A stretch of DNA of 64,000 nucleotides from Desulfomonile tiedjei (GTDB lineage Bacteria; Desulfobacterota; Desulfomonilia; Desulfomonilales; Desulfomonilaceae), in NCBI GenBank assembly GCA_016212925.1, contig JACRDF010000013.1:1-64000 (forward strand), written 5' to 3'. Made by a program: the position numbers and the translations under genes. Under the pieces are notes generated by a model. That model saw only the letters and a program-made list of their open reading frames with translations. It did not search any database and had not been told where the DNA came from. This document shows, piece after piece, positions 33,917 through 41,424 of the stretch (position 1 is its first letter; each line of letters opens with the position of its first letter).

Positions 33917-36900
33917 ATGGCTAAGCGCGCGACTAGCCCTCCCCCCAAAGCGCAATCCGCTGCAAAGAAAACCAAAACGGCCGCCTCTCCCAAGAAGAAG
34001 GCAGCGAAGGCTAATCTTCCCGTGGTACGACCGGCTGCGAAGCGGCCCAAGAAGCTGCGGAACGCGGCGGTTGCAGAAAGCGCCGCCAACTTCCCCATCG
34101 TCGGCGTCGGAGCTTCCGCGGGTGGCTTGGAGGCCTTCCAACTGTTGTTCAACAACATGCCGCCGGACACCGGCATGGCCTTTGTCCTGGTTCAGCATTT
34201 GGACCCAACGCGGAAGAGTATCCTGGTGGAGCTGATAAGACGCTATACCCGCATGAAGGTGGTCGAGGTCGAAGATGGTATGAAGGTGACGCCTGACACT
34301 GTCTTCGTCATTCCTCCCAACTCGTACATGGCAACATTGAATGGGAAGCTCCATCTCTTTGAACCCCCGGCTCCCACTGGCCACCGAATGCCGATAGACT
34401 TCTTTTTCCGGTCCCTCGCGGAGGATCAGAAGGAGCGGGCGATTTGCGTGGTGCTGTCCGGAACGGGAACCGAAGGGACCCTCGGGTTGCGGGCCGTCAA
34501 AGGCGAGGGCGGTATGTGCATGGTTCAGGAACCGGAATCGGCCAAGTACGACGGGATGCCCAGAAGCGCCATATCCACGGGCATGGTAGACTACATACTG
34601 CCGCCGGACAAGATGCCCAGGCAGCTCGCCGCGTACGTCGAACACGCGTTCGGCCCGGGCCGCCGAAAGCGCGTCATTCGTCTTCCACACGCACCGGACT
34701 TGCTCGAAAAAATATTCATTGCCGTCAGAACTCGCACAGGGCATGACTTCTCGGACTACAAGCGCAGCGCTGTGCTCCGACGCATTCAGAGAAGGCTGGC
34801 TGTCCATCAACTTGACAATCTGAAGGACTACCTCTCTTACGTACAGAATAACCCCCAGGAATCAGAAACTCTCTTCAGAGAGTTTCTCATCGGGGTGACA
34901 AATTTCTTCCGAGACCCGGACGCATTTGAAGTCCTCAAGAACCCCCTGACTTCTTTGCTTAAGAAACGTGGGAGCGGCCAGCCGGTGAGAATTTGGGTTC
35001 CGGGGTGCGCTACAGGCGAGGAGGCCTATTCAATTGCCATGATCCTTCGGGAGGTCATGGACAAGCTCAAGAAGAACTTCGCGGTCCAGATTTTCGCCAC
35101 CGACATCAGTGCGACAGCCGTAGAAACAGCTCGTAGAGCCATGTATCTGGGCAATATTAGTATTGATGTCCCGCCCGAGCGCCTGAAGCGGTTTTTTGTG
35201 ATGGAGGACAATTCGTATCGAGTGAGCAAAGATATTCGCGACATGATCGTGTTTGCCGTGCAAGACGTGACCAAAGACCCGCCCTTTTCCAAAATAGATC
35301 TTATAAGCTGTAGAAACCTCCTGATATACTTTGAGCAGGAGCTGCAGAAAAAAGTCCTCTGGCGGTTTCATTACTCCCTGATACAAGAAGGCCTTCTTTT
35401 TCTTGGCGGTTCGGAATCCGTCGACGGGTTGGTGAACGTATTTCCTGCCGTGGATAGAAAGTCAAAGATCTTCCGGCACAGTTACTCACCGTCACGCCGG
35501 GTAATGATTGAGTTTGAGGTCCCCCCCGTGATTGGAGTTGCCCGGTCGTCGCGGGAGGAGGCACCCGCTCAGGTTGTCGAGAAGATCAGCTATCGCGAGT
35601 GGGTGGAAAAGACGATGCTGGAAAACTACTCCCCAGCGGGAGTGATCGTCGACGAGAAGAGCGACATCGTATATGTCCACGGCAGGACGGGAAAATATCT
35701 GGAACCGGCCTCCGGGCAATTCCGCGGCAACGTGGTCGACATGGCCCGTGAAGGCCTGAAATTGGAGCTTGCCCATGCTATGCGAAAAGCCGCGTCTGAA
35801 GGAAATGAGGTGCGCTGCGCAGGTTTGCGGGTAAAAACAAACGGCGTACAGCAATTGATCAATTTGGTGGTGAAGCGTATCGAAGAGCCTCCTCCCATGA
35901 AAGGGCTATTGATGGTGGTCTTTGAAGATCTGAGACCCGAAACAACCGAAGAAGAGGGCGGCAAAACGGGCGCGGCCTTGCGAGGTCGCGGCCGGAAACG
36001 GATCCAGGAGCTGGAGCACGAACTCAGGTCCACCAGAGAATATCTTCAGACGACTATCGAAGAGCTGGAATCCTCAAACGAGGAACTCAAGTCAACGAAC
36101 GAAGAGCTTCAGTCTTCCAATGAGGAGCTTCAGAGCACCAACGAAGAGTTGGAGACCTCCAAGGAAGAGCTGCAATCCCTAAACGAAGAGCTGGTGACGG
36201 TAAACGCGGAATTGCAGCAGAAGATAGATGAGCTGTCAGAGGCCAGCGGCGATATGGCCAACCTCTTGGCGAGCACGGGAATAGGCACCATATTTTTGGA
36301 CATCAACTTTAATATTCGACGTTTCACCCCTACCATAAAGAAGATTATCAACCTGATCCCGACAGACGTTGGCCGCCCGGTCAGCCACATTGCCTCCAAT
36401 CTAAATTATGGCGATCTTGTCGAGGATGCGGAAAATGTCCTCAACACCCTTGTCCCCAAAGAAGCGCAAGTCAAAGCAAAGGACGGTAAATGGCATCTGA
36501 TGCGAATCATGCCTTACCGCACCCTGGACGACGTGATAGACGGCATTGTGGTTACTTTTACGGATATCACCGCGCTCAAGGAAATGGAGCAGGCCGCGCA
36601 GTGCGGGCGCGAAATGTCCGAAGCCATTGTCAACACTGTGCATGAGCCTCTGCTGGTCCTGGATGAAGACTTGAGGGTTATTTCAGCCAACCATTGGTTT
36701 TACCGGAGCTTTCAGGTAACAGCGAAAGAAACGGAAGGAAAGCGGCTTTACGATTTGGGCAACCGTCAATGGGACATTCCGGCGTTGCGAGATTTGCTGG
36801 AAAAAATCCTTCCTAAGAAGACCGTAGTAGAGGACTTCAGAGTGGAGCACGAGTTTGAGACAATAGGGAAACGGGTAATGCTGGTTAACGCCAGGTGTCT

Positions 36901-36985
36901 CGAAATCTCCCCTGAGTTCCCGCAAATGATCCTGATGGCTCTGGAAGATATTTCCGAGAAGAAATCTAATGCCGCATCTGAATGA
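33917..36985 (+). CDS. CheB-CheR-PAS chemotaxis-type signalling protein
   Basis: This 1022-residue soluble protein has a Lys/Ala-rich N-terminus (1-55) and a CheB methylesterase domain (about 58-240) with Ser67 (GVGASAGG), His94 (VQHLD) and Glu186 at the position where CheB has its catalytic Asp (GTGTEGTLG; usual GxDG). A CheR methyltransferase follows (about 255-520; LIGVTNFFRDPDAF, VWVPGCATGEEAYS-like motif), then PAS, a long coiled coil of repeated SSNEELxSTNEEL units (about 690-770) and two further PAS domains. The usual terminal histidine kinase is absent. GGAGG six bases before 33917 fixes the start; the longer frame to 33674 crosses repeats. CheBR-PAS proteins are thought to link methylation to two-component signalling. 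Confidence 0.9.
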   Translation: MAKRATSPPPKAQSAAKKTKTAASPKKKAAKANLPVVRPAAKRPKKLRNAAVAESAANFPIVGVGASAGGLEAFQLLFNNMPPDTGMAFVLVQHLDPTRKSILVELIRRYTRMKVVEVEDGMKVTPDTVFVIPPNSYMATLNGKLHLFEPPAPTGHRMPIDFFFRSLAEDQKERAICVVLSGTGTEGTLGLRAVKGEGGMCMVQEPESAKYDGMPRSAISTGMVDYILPPDKMPRQLAAYVEHAFGPGRRKRVIRLPHAPDLLEKIFIAVRTRTGHDFSDYKRSAVLRRIQRRLAVHQLDNLKDYLSYVQNNPQESETLFREFLIGVTNFFRDPDAFEVLKNPLTSLLKKRGSGQPVRIWVPGCATGEEAYSIAMILREVMDKLKKNFAVQIFATDISATAVETARRAMYLGNISIDVPPERLKRFFVMEDNSYRVSKDIRDMIVFAVQDVTKDPPFSKIDLISCRNLLIYFEQELQKKVLWRFHYSLIQEGLLFLGGSESVDGLVNVFPAVDRKSKIFRHSYSPSRRVMIEFEVPPVIGVARSSREEAPAQVVEKISYREWVEKTMLENYSPAGVIVDEKSDIVYVHGRTGKYLEPASGQFRGNVVDMAREGLKLELAHAMRKAASEGNEVRCAGLRVKTNGVQQLINLVVKRIEEPPPMKGLLMVVFEDLRPETTEEEGGKTGAALRGRGRKRIQELEHELRSTREYLQTTIEELESSNEELKSTNEELQSSNEELQSTNEELETSKEELQSLNEELVTVNAELQQKIDELSEASGDMANLLASTGIGTIFLDINFNIRRFTPTIKKIINLIPTDVGRPVSHIASNLNYGDLVEDAENVLNTLVPKEAQVKAKDGKWHLMRIMPYRTLDDVIDGIVVTFTDITALKEMEQAAQCGREMSEAIVNTVHEPLLVLDEDLRVISANHWFYRSFQVTAKETEGKRLYDLGNRQWDIPALRDLLEKILPKKTVVEDFRVEHEFETIGKRVMLVNARCLEISPEFPQMILMALEDISEKKSNAASE

Positions 36986-37010
36986 CGGTAAATTGGGTAT
37001 CTGTTCTAGA

Positions 37011-37295
37011 TGGACCGGCAGGGACGCCAGCCCTACGAGGACCATTGCTCAAATCACTAACTTGATTCCGACCGGCAATCTTAAATATTCGTAGCTACCG
37101 GCCTCCGTCGTAGCTACCGGCCTCCGTCGTAGCTACCGGCCTCCGTGCCGGTAGTATGAAAAAAACATCCCAACCTGCCTTCGGGCATGGCCGGCAGGGA
37201 CGCCGGCCCTACGAGGAGAATTGCTCAAACCATCGCTTGATTTCGACCAACAATCTTAAATATTCGTAGCTACCGGCCTCCGTGCCGGTAGTCTA
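37011..37295. repeat. REP cluster (family 4), left flank of RAYT 4, with 19-bp triplication
   Basis: Copies of GGCCGGCAGGGACGCCGGCC plus CTACGAGGA (near 37014 and 37190) alternate with CGTAGCTACCGGCCTCCGTG plus CCGGTAG (near 37140 and 37266). At 37090-37146 the 19-bp half CGTAGCTACCGGCCTCCGT is repeated exactly three times before the closing GCCGGTAG. The two larger copies are about 170 bp apart and share the flanking words ATTGCTCAAA and AATCTTAAATATT. Confidence 0.88.
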
Positions 37296-37334
37296 TGAAC
37301 AAACAAACCAATCAATAAGGACCATCGGCATTTC

Positions 37335-37790
37335 ATGAAGACCCCGATCCTGACTATATACAAGAGAAGGCTTCCGCACTGGCGATTGGACGGTTCCATT
37401 TATTTTATCACTTGGCGTTTGGCCGCTTCGCAGCCCCCGCTCCAACCCGAGGAAAGAAACCTTGTAGCAGATGCGGTAAAGGACTTCGCCGGGGTGCGAT
37501 ACGATTTGTTGGCATACGTTGTGATGGATGACCACATGCATGTTCTGGCGGCGCCCATCGAGAAATTCTCATTGGAGGAAATTGTCCACACCTGGAAATC
37601 CTTTACAGCCAATAGACTGCAAAGAAATTTTGGGAGAACCGGAAGGATTTGGCAGAACGAGTACTTTGATAGGATTGTTAGAGACGAAGAAGAACTTACA
37701 GCCAAGGTCAATTATATTTCGCAGAACCCTGCAAGAAGGTGGCCTGAACTTGAGGAATACGAGTGGGCCTGGTGTGATGTCTCGTGGTGA
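37335..37790 (+). CDS. REP-associated tyrosine transposase (RAYT 4)
   Basis: This is a 151-residue Y1/HUH transposase. HUH is His67-Met-His69 (VVMDDHMHVL) and the catalytic tyrosine is Tyr127 (KVNYISQNPARRWP). It is a clear paralogue of RAYT 5 at 40136, with which it shares PHWR at 14-17, the WRLA, YVVMDDH and NEYFDRIVRD/DEYFDRIVRD strings and nearly the same length. The flanking REPs are of a different family (GGCCGGCAGGGACGCCGG). The frame is intact; AAGGA lies upstream. Confidence 0.92.
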   Translation: MKTPILTIYKRRLPHWRLDGSIYFITWRLAASQPPLQPEERNLVADAVKDFAGVRYDLLAYVVMDDHMHVLAAPIEKFSLEEIVHTWKSFTANRLQRNFGRTGRIWQNEYFDRIVRDEEELTAKVNYISQNPARRWPELEEYEWAWCDVSW

Positions 37791-37792
37791 GG

Positions 37793-37975
37793 AGGCCGGC
37801 AGGGACGCCGGCCCTACGATAGGAATTGGGAAGCCGCGCATCCACACCATGGCAAGCGCTAAAACCAATGCCCGACTATGAAGAATCCTCCATATTCGTA
37901 GCTACCGGCCTCCGTGCCGGTAGCCTGAGCAAACAAACCAACCTGGCTTCGAGCTAGGCCGGCAGGGACAACCGC
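37793..37975. repeat. REP cluster (family 4), right flank of RAYT 4
   Basis: GGCCGGCAGGGACGCCGGCC (37794-37813) plus CTACGATAGGA, GTAGCTACCGGCCTCCGTG/CCGGTAG (37899-37923) and a diverged GGCCGGCAGGGACAACCGCC (37957). These are the same two motifs as on the left flank. Confidence 0.85.
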
Positions 37976-37984
37976 CCTTTCGCC

Positions 37985-38013
37985 TTTACATTGATCTTGC
38001 GAGGAGCTATAAT
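37985..38013 (+). promoter_or_regulatory. sigma70-type promoter for the PAS-GAF kinase
   Basis: TTTACA (37985-37990), a 17-base spacer and TATAAT (38008-38013) form an almost ideal promoter, followed by AT-rich DNA. The kinase gene begins 137 bases after the -10 box. Confidence 0.65.
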
Positions 38014-38149
38014 TTATTGTATATACTAGTTTAAATTATTAATTTCCTGTTTAGCTCGACTTATTAGGAGCCGACCCAGTTTCCGTTTGATTCCGGCAGG
38101 ACTAAAGCGAATGCCACAAGAATTAGTGTTAGAAGCCGACCGGTGAATA

Positions 38150-39991
38150 ATGAAACATCGTGACGATCCAGAGAAGAAGCCCGCGACTCTCAGGGAATAC
38201 GCAGAGAATAAACTACATCAAACTTCCGCGCTAGACGTAGATCCATCGAACTTATCCCCAGAGCACATGCGAGAGGTGATCCACGAGTTGCAGGTCCATG
38301 AGATCGAACTCCGGATGCAAAACGAGGAGCTTCTTCGGGCAGAGTTGGAACTTGCGGAGGCACGGGACAAGTACCGGGATCTCTTCGACTCTGCGCCTGT
38401 CGGATACTTTACTCTCGATCCTAAGGGCCTGATAATGGAGGCCAACATCGTCGGAGCCGGCCTCTTGGGGGCGGATGCAAGCTCTCTGATAAAACAGCCG
38501 TTGTCGCGCTTTGTCCACGAAGACGACCGCAACGCGTATTTCATGTGTTTTAAGAGGATGGCCGAGGACGTAGACGCCGAGAGTTGCGACCTCAGGTTTG
38601 TCAGCCTCAGCGGATCGGTTTTCGATGCCCACCTGGACTCCCTGGCCGTCAAGACTCTTGAGGGCCGTACCAGCGAAGTTCGAATTGCGGCGTCGGACAT
38701 AACGGATCGCAAACGCGGGGAGGAGACGCTGCTCCGTACCACCAGGGCCCTGAGAACTCTGAGCGAGTTCGGTCGAGCCCTCGCACGCGCCACAGACGAA
38801 TCATCCCTGTTGGACGCAGCCTGTCGCGTCATTGTTCAGGCCGGCGGCTATCGCATGGCCTGGGCAGGGTTTGCGGTAGATGACCGGGCCAAGACCGTGC
38901 AGCCGGTCGCGCATGCAGGATTTGAGAATGGATATTTGCGGGCAGCCGGAGTGACATGGGATGAAAACAAGCCAAGCGGCCAAGGACCTATGGGACAGGC
39001 GATACGAACCGGTAAAAGCAGTATTTTGAGGGACTTGTCAGAATGCCCTCCCCTCGCGGCGTACTGGCCTGAGACATCCAAACGAGGTTATGTGTCGCTT
39101 ATGGCGTTGCCTCTGTTCGTGGAGGGCCAGGTCATAGGAGGGCTGGCCGTCTGGTCGACGAATCCGGATGCTTTTGACGGGGAAGAAGTAGATCTTCTGG
39201 AACAATTGGCCGAGGATTTGAGTTTCGGGATTGGGGCTTTGAGGTCGCGAGCCAAAAGGGAAGAGACCGAGGAAGCCCTGGCACTTCAGGCCGAGGAGTT
39301 GGCACGGTCAAATCTAGAGTTGAAACAATTCGCGTACGTGGCTTCACATGACCTCCAGGAGCCTTTGCGCAACCTCATCAGTTGCGTTCAACTGCTGGAC
39401 AAGAAATTCAAAGATCGGCTCGGATCCGAGGCCGATAAGTACATTGGGTACGCGGTGGATTCCGCTGCAAGGATGCAGGCCCTTATAGAGGCATTGCTGG
39501 CCTACTCGCGTATAGGGACCCTTGCCAAGCCTTTCAAGCTCGTAGATTGCCAAAAAGTCATCGAATCAAGCCTCGCGAATCTCCGTACCGCGATCTCCGA
39601 GAGTCAGGCCGTCGTAACCTATGATCCGCTACCAAGATTAACGGCCGACGAGATGCAATTGACCCAACTATTTCAGAACCTGCTCGGCAATGCCATCAAA
39701 TTCCGGGCTGATAAGCCGCCGAAAATCCATGTGTCCGCGGCCGAACATGAAGGCGAATGGGTGTTTTCCATCGAAGACAACGGCATCGGATTCGAGAAGG
39801 AATATGCGGATCGCATTTTCAGTATCTTCCAGCGCTTGCACACACGAACGGAATACGAGGGAACCGGAATCGGATTGGCTATCGCCAAGAAGATTGTGCA
39901 ACGTCACGGAGGGCGGATCTGGGTCGAATCCGAATACGGTAAGGGCTCCACCTTTTACTTCACCATACCGGCTCAAGCCATCGACCAATAG
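38150..39991 (+). CDS. PAS-GAF sensor histidine kinase
   Basis: This 613-residue cytosolic hybrid sensor has no membrane segment. An N-terminal helical region with ELQVHEIELRMQNEELLRAELELAEARDKY (about 45-75) resembles the signal helix in front of many PAS domains. PAS spans about 75-200, GAF about 210-375 (for example GYRMAWAGFAVDD, GPMGQAIRTGKS). The dimerisation domain has His400 in ASHDLQEPLRNL. The ATPase domain has NLLGNAIKFR, EDNGIGF, RLHTRTEYEGTGIGLAIAKK and GKGSTFYF. The HDLQEPLR H-box is the type partnered with Rcp1-like regulators, such as the one at 32772. A near-consensus promoter lies at 37985. It sits between RAYT 4 and RAYT 5. Confidence 0.93.
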   Translation: MKHRDDPEKKPATLREYAENKLHQTSALDVDPSNLSPEHMREVIHELQVHEIELRMQNEELLRAELELAEARDKYRDLFDSAPVGYFTLDPKGLIMEANIVGAGLLGADASSLIKQPLSRFVHEDDRNAYFMCFKRMAEDVDAESCDLRFVSLSGSVFDAHLDSLAVKTLEGRTSEVRIAASDITDRKRGEETLLRTTRALRTLSEFGRALARATDESSLLDAACRVIVQAGGYRMAWAGFAVDDRAKTVQPVAHAGFENGYLRAAGVTWDENKPSGQGPMGQAIRTGKSSILRDLSECPPLAAYWPETSKRGYVSLMALPLFVEGQVIGGLAVWSTNPDAFDGEEVDLLEQLAEDLSFGIGALRSRAKREETEEALALQAEELARSNLELKQFAYVASHDLQEPLRNLISCVQLLDKKFKDRLGSEADKYIGYAVDSAARMQALIEALLAYSRIGTLAKPFKLVDCQKVIESSLANLRTAISESQAVVTYDPLPRLTADEMQLTQLFQNLLGNAIKFRADKPPKIHVSAAEHEGEWVFSIEDNGIGFEKEYADRIFSIFQRLHTRTEYEGTGIGLAIAKKIVQRHGGRIWVESEYGKGSTFYFTIPAQAIDQ

Positions 39992-40004
39992 TCGGCCGGG
40001 AGGG

Positions 40005-40108
40005 CCTGTCCCACCAGGACCTGTCCCGCCGGTGTTAGCCCTTCGACTGCGTTTTTGAGGGCTTGCCGGTTCGAGAGGTATTATGGTGGGACAGGCATCT
40101 TGCCTGTC
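40005..40108. repeat. REP units (family 5), left flank of RAYT 5
   Basis: CTGTCCCACCAGGACCTGTC near 40006 and the hairpin GGTGGGACAGGCATCTTGCC plus TGTC (40085-40108) lie just upstream of the transposase gene. Confidence 0.82.
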
Positions 40109-40135
40109 ACGTCTTAAAAAAGGGGCTCTTCCCAT

Positions 40136-40585
40136 ATGGAGACACCTGAATTCACAACTTGCCGGCGGAAACTCCCGCATTGGCGAATGCAAGGTTGTGT
40201 TTACTTTGTTACCTGGCGTCTTGCAAAGCCCCAGCCTCCTCTCCATCCCGACGAAAAGACTTTAGTGGTCGACACGATCAGACATTTCGATGGCCTGCGG
40301 TACGAACTGCTTGCCTATGTCGTCATGGATGATCATGTGCATGTGCTGGTGCTTCCGTTGTCCACACATGCCCTGCACCAGATACTTCATTCGTGGAAGT
40401 CGTTTACTGCCAAGGGACTGCGAAGACTTCGGAAAAGACCTACTCCAGTTTGGCAGGATGAATACTTTGACCGGATCGTTAGAGATGATGCAGATCTGAT
40501 GGAGAAAGCAGAATATATTCTTGGCAACCCGTTGAAACGATGGCCCGACATTGAAGAATATCCCTGGTCGTGGTTTGGATCGTAG
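40136..40585 (+). CDS. REP-associated tyrosine transposase (RAYT 5)
   Basis: This is a 149-residue Y1/HUH transposase. HUH is His67-Val-His69 (VVMDDHVHVL) and the catalytic tyrosine is Tyr127 (KAEYILGNPLKRWP). It is paralogous to RAYT 4, 2.3 kb upstream, with the same spacing of motifs. Its flanks carry GGTGGGACAGGCATCTTGCC-type REPs on the left and the inverse GACAGGCAAGATGCCTGTCC plus CACC on the right. The same REP pair is also found alone at 58583-58639. The frame is intact. Confidence 0.92.
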   Translation: METPEFTTCRRKLPHWRMQGCVYFVTWRLAKPQPPLHPDEKTLVVDTIRHFDGLRYELLAYVVMDDHVHVLVLPLSTHALHQILHSWKSFTAKGLRRLRKRPTPVWQDEYFDRIVRDDADLMEKAEYILGNPLKRWPDIEEYPWSWFGS

Positions 40586-40668
40586 AAAGTCTGATACCAA
40601 CGCGGCATCAAACAGTTGACAAAACTAGACAAGGAATGATGGGGCGTGCGGCCCGCCTGCCTGCAAGA

Positions 40669-40699
40669 GACAGGCAAGATGCCTGTCCCACCGGGACCT
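40669..40699. repeat. REP unit (family 5), right flank of RAYT 5
   Basis: GACAGGCAAGATGCCTGTCC plus CACCGGGACC is the reverse complement of the left unit; together they bracket the transposase gene as an inverted pair. Confidence 0.82.
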
Positions 40700-40787
40700 T
40701 GGCGCCACTTGTTCGAAAGCGAATCAGCATGAGGCAGCGACAAAGAATTGGTAGGTCACTCTAAACCAATGATCCTGAGTGATCGGA

Positions 40788-41027
40788 TCATTCATCCCCA
40801 TCGAAACAAGCCTGCACTTCTGAGAAAGCCCTACTAAACTCTGCTTCCGTGAGCTTCCCGGACTCCCAAAGTTCAAGAGCGGCGGTCAAGTCCGGCCGGT
40901 TAAGTTTCCGGCAGATGCCTTCAATCATTATGGCGTCGAGATTGTACTTGGCCATGAGATGCTGAGCGCTCGATCCGCACCTGAGGTCGGCGAGAAAGTC
41001 CCTCAAATCAATTTTTCTCCTGCCCAT
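40788..41027 (-). CDS. small helix-turn-helix-like protein
   Basis: This 79-residue protein has the segment DLRDFLADLRCGSSAQHLMAKYNLDAIMIEGICRKL, which resembles a short domain I recall from deltaproteobacterial proteins (D.R.GM.D..LM.KY.LS..GLQ..F.KL) and may be a helix-turn-helix. The acidic C-terminus has no other motif. A GGGGGG run before ATTATCATG is a good ribosome site, supporting a real gene. It stands alone between REP units, and its function is unknown. Confidence 0.65.
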   Translation of the reverse strand: MGRRKIDLRDFLADLRCGSSAQHLMAKYNLDAIMIEGICRKLNRPDLTAALELWESGKLTEAEFSRAFSEVQACFDGDE

Positions 41028-41217
41028 GATAATCCCCCCTCAAGGGGTAAACAAATGCAATTCCCTTGAAAACCAATAAGTGAAACGTATACCCGCAATA
41101 ATTGCGTATCCCTTTCTTAATGGAGTCTACGCGTTATTGAATGTGATGCGTATCGCGGCGGAAAGTTTCAAGGCTGGGGCGCGACATATATTTTCTTTAG
41201 GGTGAGACACTGCTTTT

Positions 41218-41285
41218 GTGGGCCAGGCTTTCCAGCCTGCCTGTTCTGAGATCCCAATGATGGCAGGCTGGAAAGCCTGACCCAC
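41218..41285. repeat. inverted repeat with GGCTTTCCAGCC cores
   Basis: GTGGGCCAGGCTTTCCAGCC plus TGCC pairs with GGCAGGCTGGAAAGCCTGAC plus CCAC around a 20-base loop, arms of about 24 bp. It is a REP-type pair without a matching RAYT in the window. The rest of the gap 41028-41424 holds only a possible TTGACA box (41292) with a poor -10 partner. Confidence 0.78.
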
Positions 41286-41424
41286 GAATCATTGACATCA
41301 CCACGGAGGATACTTATCCATCCCATACTGAATTCTTACGGCCGAGGACACTTCTCGTTGACTTGCTGCCATGTCCGGGTAAAACTAATAGGATTCAGAC
41401 AATTCAACCAGGGTGCGAGGTTTT

